Source: UBA1546 sp049302185 | GTDB lineage: Bacteria > Nitrospirota > Thermodesulfovibrionia > Thermodesulfovibrionales > UBA1546 | Assembly: GCA_049302185.1 (NCBI GenBank) | Contig: JBAQLV010000030.1 | Coordinates: 57,486-121,485 of the forward strand | Length of the DNA: 64,000 bases | Direction: 5' to 3' | Part shown: positions 59,708-64,000 of the stretch, piece after piece | How positions within the stretch are numbered: the first letter of the stretch is position 1 | Layout of the letters: every line of letters begins with the position of its first letter | Notes under the pieces: generated by a model | The model's database searches: none | What the model saw: only the letters and a program-made list of their open reading frames with translations | What the model was told of the DNA's origin: nothing | Made by a program: the position numbers and the translations under genes

Positions 59708-62517
59708 GCCGCCAGCGCCTCATTCATCTCATCAAGTAATTGCCACAACTGCTCACCGAATAATTGATGGACCTTTCCAATGCCGCCCTCCTGTGCAAAA
59801 GGCACATAGTTGAAATCATCTTTCTCTATACTCAGGTTGGCAACAATATGGTCTCGTATCATCTCAAGCCAGCGCATCTGTTCAGGCATAAACTTCTTTC
59901 CTCCGGCTTCCTGCCGGTTAATCCATGTATTAAACCTTTCATGCACATGCTCGCTGAAAGGCTCAAGTTGATTCTCCTGATGGATTGCAAACCGTATCAA
60001 TGAAACAAGGTCGGTGAGAATCCTCTGGCTGCTTGCTCCCCTCACTTTTGATTTCTCCAAAGCCGCATATGCATCCCAGAGCCTGTCAACGCGCCATAAA
60101 TAAGGCGGTTTCTCTATCATCTCTGAAAGCGCTTTAATATCTTCAAAGCGAAGCCGCGCCTTGTATGGCCTGCTGTAGATAATCTGAATGGCAGTTATCT
60201 CATCCTTATGTTCCTTTATAAACTGTTCAAAGGATGTAACTGTCTTTCGCGCCTTCTCTAATGCTTCCGCATCAAACCCTGCTGCAACGACTTCATCCCT
60301 GCTCACAATATCAATGGTCTGCTCAAGGGTCTTGTGCAGTTCAACAATCTTTTTTCTGAGTTCAGGATTATGCAAGGGCTTGACCGCCTCTTTTATTATC
60401 TTGTTTGAAGCCTGTTTTATCTGCTCCTCGGAAGGCGCATCATTTCCGAAATCCGTCTTTGCGCTTTCAATATGCCGGTCAGGGTCAATGGACTGAACAA
60501 GTCCTGCCATCAAATCCTTAAGCCCTTGTCCATTATTAAGCCTTTTAATCTCATCCTTTTCCTCATGGCTTATCCTTTTCTCAATCCTTGAAAGACGGCC
60601 TGCTATTGAAGAGATGACATCTGGCTCTGTATTGCCCAAGGCAACTGCCTGAAGGAGTTTTTCAAGAGAAATGGAGGGTTTCTTTTCCATCGGCCTTGAG
60701 TCTGTCTTGTCCTGCTCGCATACGCCGACTGCATCAACAACAATAAAGTGGGTCTTTGCCTTTGCATCAGGCGTAACTGACTGGAGGTCATTTGGATTTA
60801 TGACACGCACGCCCCTTCCTTTCATCTGCTCAAAGAAGGAGCGGGACTTTATATTCCTCATGAAAAAGACAATCTCAAGCGGCTTTATGTCCGTGCCTGT
60901 TGAGATCATATCAACCGTGACAGCGATGCGGGGGAAATAATTTGTTCTGAAATCGCGAATAAGCTGCTCCGGACTGACACCGGTTGTCTTATAGGTAATC
61001 TTCTGGCAGAACTCATTCCCCTTTGCGAACTCCTCACGGATAATCTTCACGATGTCTTCTGCATGGGAATCATCCTTTGCAAAGACAAGTGTCTTCGGAA
61101 CATCCTTGCGTCCAGGAAAAATCTCTGTGAAAAGATTATCCCTGAATGACTTAATGACAGTCCTTATCTGGTCTATTGCAACAATATCTGTATCAAGCTG
61201 ATTGGCATTATATTCAAGTTCCTCATCAAGCCTCTCCCACCTGACCGCCCTTGTCTCCCTGTCGCGCTTGTCAATGAAATAGCCTGCGTCAACCTTTGAG
61301 CCTGCCTGCGTAATTTTTGTCCTTATCCGGTAAACATCATAGTTCACATTCACGCCGTCTGCAACAGCCTGCTCATGCGGATATTCCATGACAAGGTTCT
61401 GATTAAAAAATCCGAATGTCTGCTTGTTGGGCGTGGCAGTAAGACCGATTATGGATGAATCAAAATAATCAAGCACCTGCCTCCAAAGACTATATATTGA
61501 TCTGTGGCATTCATCTGTGACGATTACATCAAAAGTCTCCGGCGGGATAATGGGATTGTACTCAACAGGCGGCGGCTCCTTGTAGATATCAGAATGGTCA
61601 AATAATGATTCTTCTTCAAGCTCAGGGTCTATATCTTCGCCTTTAAGGATTGAATAAAGCCTCTGGATTGTGGATATGCAGACACGGGCTGTCTTATCAA
61701 TGCTGCTTGATTGAAGATGCTGGACGATGAACTCCTCTGTGAACTTAAAAGGGCTGTAAGGCGAATCATATTGCTGAAACTCTTTCAGTGTCTGGTTTCC
61801 GAGTGTCTTCCTGTCAACGAGGAACAAAACCCTTTTTGCCTTTGCAAATTTAAGCAGGCGGTAAATAAATGTAACAGCAGTGAATGTCTTTCCGCTTCCT
61901 GTTGCCATCTGGATGAGGGCTCGAGGGCGGTTTTCTGAAAGCGACTTTTCGAGATTCTTTATCGCCTTAATCTGTGCTGACCAGAGTCCTTCTTCAATCA
62001 ACGTCGGCATCTGTTGAAGTCTCTCATTCAAAGTGGACGCCTTTTGATAAACCGATAACCTCTCGGCAGACCGGCCTGATTCAGGAGGCACATCTTCAGT
62101 AAGCCATTCTTCAAGGGTTTCGGGCTTATGAAAGGAAAAAACATCGCGTGACCTCGGCTCCGGGTCTAATCCGTTTGTGAAACGGGTTTCTACTCCAGTT
62201 GACTGATAGCAGAAGGGTAAGGGGCGGCGCCATGCAGGAAGGTCATCTGCTAAACCATGCTTATATTTATCAGACTGTATCTCTACACCTGTTAGTGTTG
62301 TTCCTGCTTTCTTGGCTTCTATAACACCGGCTGCCTTGCCGTCAACATAAAAGATATAGTCTGCAAAACCATGGCTGGATTTCAGGGGAAAATTTCTTAT
62401 GACAACGCCGCGATGGGCGTGGATGTTTGCGTCACTCAGGTCACATACATGCCAGCCAGCCTTTTCAAGAAGGCTGTCAATGATTTCGCGCGCTTTGTCT
62501 TCAGGCGTTAGAGGCAT
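59704..62517 (-). CDS. hsdR: type I restriction endonuclease subunit R
   Basis: 937 residues. The N-terminal nuclease has GFADYIFYVDGK and AAGVIEAKKAG (Asp53, Glu67, Lys69). The helicase motor follows: Walker A QMATGSGKTFTAV about residue 213, DECHRSIYS (motif II) about 334, GLTATPNK, and late motifs STGTDIKPLEI and QMKGRGVRV. C-terminal helical domain. GAGGTG precedes the ATG. First gene of the operon, directly after the Cas3 remnant. Confidence 0.95.
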   Translation of the reverse strand: MPLTPEDKAREIIDSLLEKAGWHVCDLSDANIHAHRGVVIRNFPLKSSHGFADYIFYVDGKAAGVIEAKKAGTTLTGVEIQSDKYKHGLADDLPAWRRPLPFCYQSTGVETRFTNGLDPEPRSRDVFSFHKPETLEEWLTEDVPPESGRSAERLSVYQKASTLNERLQQMPTLIEEGLWSAQIKAIKNLEKSLSENRPRALIQMATGSGKTFTAVTFIYRLLKFAKAKRVLFLVDRKTLGNQTLKEFQQYDSPYSPFKFTEEFIVQHLQSSSIDKTARVCISTIQRLYSILKGEDIDPELEEESLFDHSDIYKEPPPVEYNPIIPPETFDVIVTDECHRSIYSLWRQVLDYFDSSIIGLTATPNKQTFGFFNQNLVMEYPHEQAVADGVNVNYDVYRIRTKITQAGSKVDAGYFIDKRDRETRAVRWERLDEELEYNANQLDTDIVAIDQIRTVIKSFRDNLFTEIFPGRKDVPKTLVFAKDDSHAEDIVKIIREEFAKGNEFCQKITYKTTGVSPEQLIRDFRTNYFPRIAVTVDMISTGTDIKPLEIVFFMRNIKSRSFFEQMKGRGVRVINPNDLQSVTPDAKAKTHFIVVDAVGVCEQDKTDSRPMEKKPSISLEKLLQAVALGNTEPDVISSIAGRLSRIEKRISHEEKDEIKRLNNGQGLKDLMAGLVQSIDPDRHIESAKTDFGNDAPSEEQIKQASNKIIKEAVKPLHNPELRKKIVELHKTLEQTIDIVSRDEVVAAGFDAEALEKARKTVTSFEQFIKEHKDEITAIQIIYSRPYKARLRFEDIKALSEMIEKPPYLWRVDRLWDAYAALEKSKVRGASSQRILTDLVSLIRFAIHQENQLEPFSEHVHERFNTWINRQEAGGKKFMPEQMRWLEMIRDHIVANLSIEKDDFNYVPFAQEGGIGKVHQLFGEQLWQLLDEMNEALAA

Positions 62518-62539
62518 CTTTTCTTTTTCACCTCAGTCG

Positions 62540-62602
62540 TTAATCAACTTGGGACACATCTCCCTTCGTCTCATCGAAAACATTATAAACCTTTTCACTC
62601 AT
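62540..62602 (-). CDS. possible 20-codon ORF before hsdR
   Basis: MSEKVYNVFDETKGDVSQVD, preceded by GGAGAG at 8 nt spacing. It begins within the end of the Cas3 fragment. It may be a leader peptide, a remnant or chance. Confidence 0.2.
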   Translation of the reverse strand: MSEKVYNVFDETKGDVSQVD

Positions 62603-62773
62603 CCTTTTCTCTCCAAATCATGCCACAACCCCGCCAGATGCCCATTCCCCTGAACCGAATTCATCCCCGAACTTCCTTGCAAGCTCAGCAACATTCAGCA
62701 GATGATCTTCAAGTAAATGCCATTCATCAACAGGGTTGCCATCCAAGCTATGCGCGTAAAATCTTTTCGTCAT
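62599..62773 (-). pseudogene. cas3: cas3 N-terminal HD-domain remnant (frameshifted)
   Basis: From ATG 62773 the frame reads MTKRFYAHSLDGNPVDEWHL, then EDHLLNVAELARKFGDEFG and GEWA, matching the start of Cas3 HD nucleases (type I-C-like). An apparent 2-nt deletion near 62634 moves the match to another frame, where LAGLWHDL restores the HD motif (normally LxGLWHDLGK); the similarity ends there and a stop follows at 62599. No helicase part or other cas genes remain. On the strand of the CRISPR-like repeats at 51 and 52 kb. Confidence 0.8.
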
Positions 62774-62917
62774 CTCTTACTTGCCAAAATTTGCAATTAA
62801 CATCAATACACATGTTTATTATCATATATATAAGGCGACTCGGTTAATACCAAAGATATAAGATTCCGCCTGAAAAGTAAAGAAAAGTTCATATCATCTA
62901 TGTTAAAATTTTACACC
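62774..62917. promoter_or_regulatory. divergent start region, with -10 for the 62918 gene
   Basis: TGTTAAAAT (-10 at 62904-62909) ends 8 nt before ATG 62918. On the minus strand this was the promoter side of cas3. Contains an AAGGCGACTCGG/AGATTCCGCCT imperfect inverted repeat. Confidence 0.4.
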
Positions 62918-63859
62918 ATGAAAAAATATAAGCCTGTTTCACTTAAAAAAATCAGGACATGTTCTCTTTCGAAAAGAAAGAGCAAGGTCGAGATTGCACT
63001 GGCAGCAACTCCGCATAAGCCAGGCAAGTCATTCAGCGATTTTATCCATAATCTGCCTGGCATACTCGCAGCAAAGGACTTCGGGGCTGTTGTAAGCGCT
63101 GTGGTTAATGCAAGAAAGAAAAAGAGGCCTGTCATCTTAGGCATGGGCGCACATCCAATAAAAGTGGGGTTATCCCCTCTTATCATTGACCTTATGAACC
63201 GTGGAATTATAACTGCAATTGCAACAAACGGCGCTTGTATTGTTCATGACTTTGAGCTGTCATTTGCAGGCCGGACATCCGAAGACGTTGCAGAAGAGAT
63301 GTGCAAAGGCACTTTCGGAATGGCAAAGGAGACAGGAGAATATATTAACAAAGCCATTAACACCGGAGTTAAAAACGGTTATGGCATTGGGAAATCGCTT
63401 GGCGAGATGATTCAAAATTCAAGATTCAAATACAAGGACATGAGCGTATTTGGCGCTGCATATAAGCTGAAACTTCCTGCAACTGTCCATATTGCCATCG
63501 GCACAGACATAATTCATATGCACCCCCACGCCGACGGCGCATCAATCGGGAAAGGTAGCCTGAGAGACTTCAAACTCTTCACATCCGTAGTATCAGACCT
63601 TGAAGGAGGCGTTTATATAAATTTAGGCTCTGCCGTCATTATGCCGGAAGTTTTTTTAAAGGCATTGACAATAGCAAGAAACCTCGGCAGCAAGGTTGAA
63701 AATATTACCACTGTTAATATGGATTTTATCCAGCACTACAGGCCAGCCCAGAATGTCCTCAGACGCCCCACGCTGCAAAAAGGCTGCTCGTATGCCCTCA
63801 CAGGCCATCACGAGATAATGTTCCCGCTCTTGGCAGCAGCAATTTTAGAAGAGATTTAA
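62918..63859 (+). CDS. conserved protein of unknown function, deoxyhypusine-synthase-like fold possible
   Basis: 313 residues from ATG 62918 (or 319 from ATG 62900). VILGMGAHPIKVGLSPLIID, ATNGACIVHDFELSFAGRTS, HIAIGTDIIHMHPHADGASI and FLKALTIARNLG are strongly patterned, so this is a conserved family. The NGA(C/A)xxHD and glycine-rich segments recall NAD-binding deoxyhypusine-synthase-like proteins, but that is tentative. Upstream -10 box 8 nt before the ATG suggests a leaderless mRNA. It marks the conserved border of the defence island. Confidence 0.65.
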   Translation: MKKYKPVSLKKIRTCSLSKRKSKVEIALAATPHKPGKSFSDFIHNLPGILAAKDFGAVVSAVVNARKKKRPVILGMGAHPIKVGLSPLIIDLMNRGIITAIATNGACIVHDFELSFAGRTSEDVAEEMCKGTFGMAKETGEYINKAINTGVKNGYGIGKSLGEMIQNSRFKYKDMSVFGAAYKLKLPATVHIAIGTDIIHMHPHADGASIGKGSLRDFKLFTSVVSDLEGGVYINLGSAVIMPEVFLKALTIARNLGSKVENITTVNMDFIQHYRPAQNVLRRPTLQKGCSYALTGHHEIMFPLLAAAILEEI

Positions 63860-63947
63860 ATGCTATGCGAGCCTGCGTAAGCTTCCCCTAAAAGCAGACA
63901 CTCTGTAAGTAGAGCTTTCTGGCAAAATAACCGTCAGGAGGTTCTAA
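63860..63947 (+). mobile_element. left end region of an IS3-family element
   Basis: The sequence TGCGTAAGCTTCCCCTAAAA (63874 on) resembles IS3-type terminal inverted repeats (TG start, CCCCTAAAA). The exact end cannot be set because the right end is outside the window. Confidence 0.4.
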
Positions 63948-64000
63948 ATGAAGAGGACGAGATTCACGGAAACACAGATCGTAGCAATCTTAAAAGAAGC
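63948..64000 (+). CDS. IS3-family transposase OrfA, partial
   Basis: MKRTRFTETQIVAILKEA, the opening of the helix-turn-helix OrfA of IS3-type elements. TCAGGAGG lies 6 nt before the ATG. It runs off the window. Confidence 0.85.
   Translation, partial: MKRTRFTETQIVAILKE

Overview
The window looks like a chromosome segment from a Gram-negative, anaerobic or microaerophilic bacterium, most likely Nitrospirota (Thermodesulfovibrionia-like) or a close relative. Outer-membrane biogenesis genes (bamA, an ompH/skp-type chaperone, lptE, heptose-7-phosphate kinase) show a diderm envelope. A triheme c7-type cytochrome, a CooC-type nickel-insertion ATPase, a futalosine-pathway menaquinone gene (mqnD), split b/b' ATP synthase subunits and an AmmeMemoRadiSam gene pair fit that group. 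The lineage is inferred from gene content; no marker gene was compared.

Layout. 0-4.4 kb: atp genes, bioF, galT, cooC. 4.5-6.2 kb: a ribbon-helix-helix/PIN toxin-antitoxin pair, then an Apea-type HEPN gene that looks like a lone integron cassette. 6.3-22 kb: comEC, the glmM-cdaR-cdaA cyclic-di-AMP cluster, dCMP deaminase, a znuABC-type metal importer, tsaB-rimI, regulators, heptose kinase, the cytochrome, ilvE and hemW. 22.2-23.6 kb: two or three integron-type cassettes with attC-like sites and no integrase in view. 23.6-50.8 kb: housekeeping genes (cspA, ompH, bamA, rluD, dapF, dapA, moaC, a polyprenyl synthetase, mtnA, an Nramp/MgtE-like pair, dinB, mqnD, a DNA glycosylase, a DNA ligase, rluB, aspS, leuS, lptE, holA, rpsT).

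50.9-62.8 kb is a defence island. It holds a PIN/AbrB toxin-antitoxin pair between two CRISPR-like repeats, a type I restriction-modification operon (hsdR-hsdS ... hsdM), and inside that operon a 1341-residue STAND NTPase with a Cap4/DUF4297-like nuclease domain and a Fic protein. A small gene convergent with fic carries a Fic-inhibitory motif. At the upstream edge lies a frameshifted N-terminal fragment of a Cas3 HD domain, on the strand and in the order expected of an erased type I-C CRISPR-Cas locus. The window ends with a conserved gene of uncertain function and the start of an IS3-type element.

A second theme runs through the whole window. Several unrelated short repeat families occur between genes and also in frame inside conserved genes (leuS with four, tsaB with three, and dapF, hemW, bioF, aspS, lptE, cdaA, atpF), where they add low-complexity peptide inserts. 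Several genes also have a -10 box only 5-8 nt before the start codon, which predicts leaderless mRNAs.
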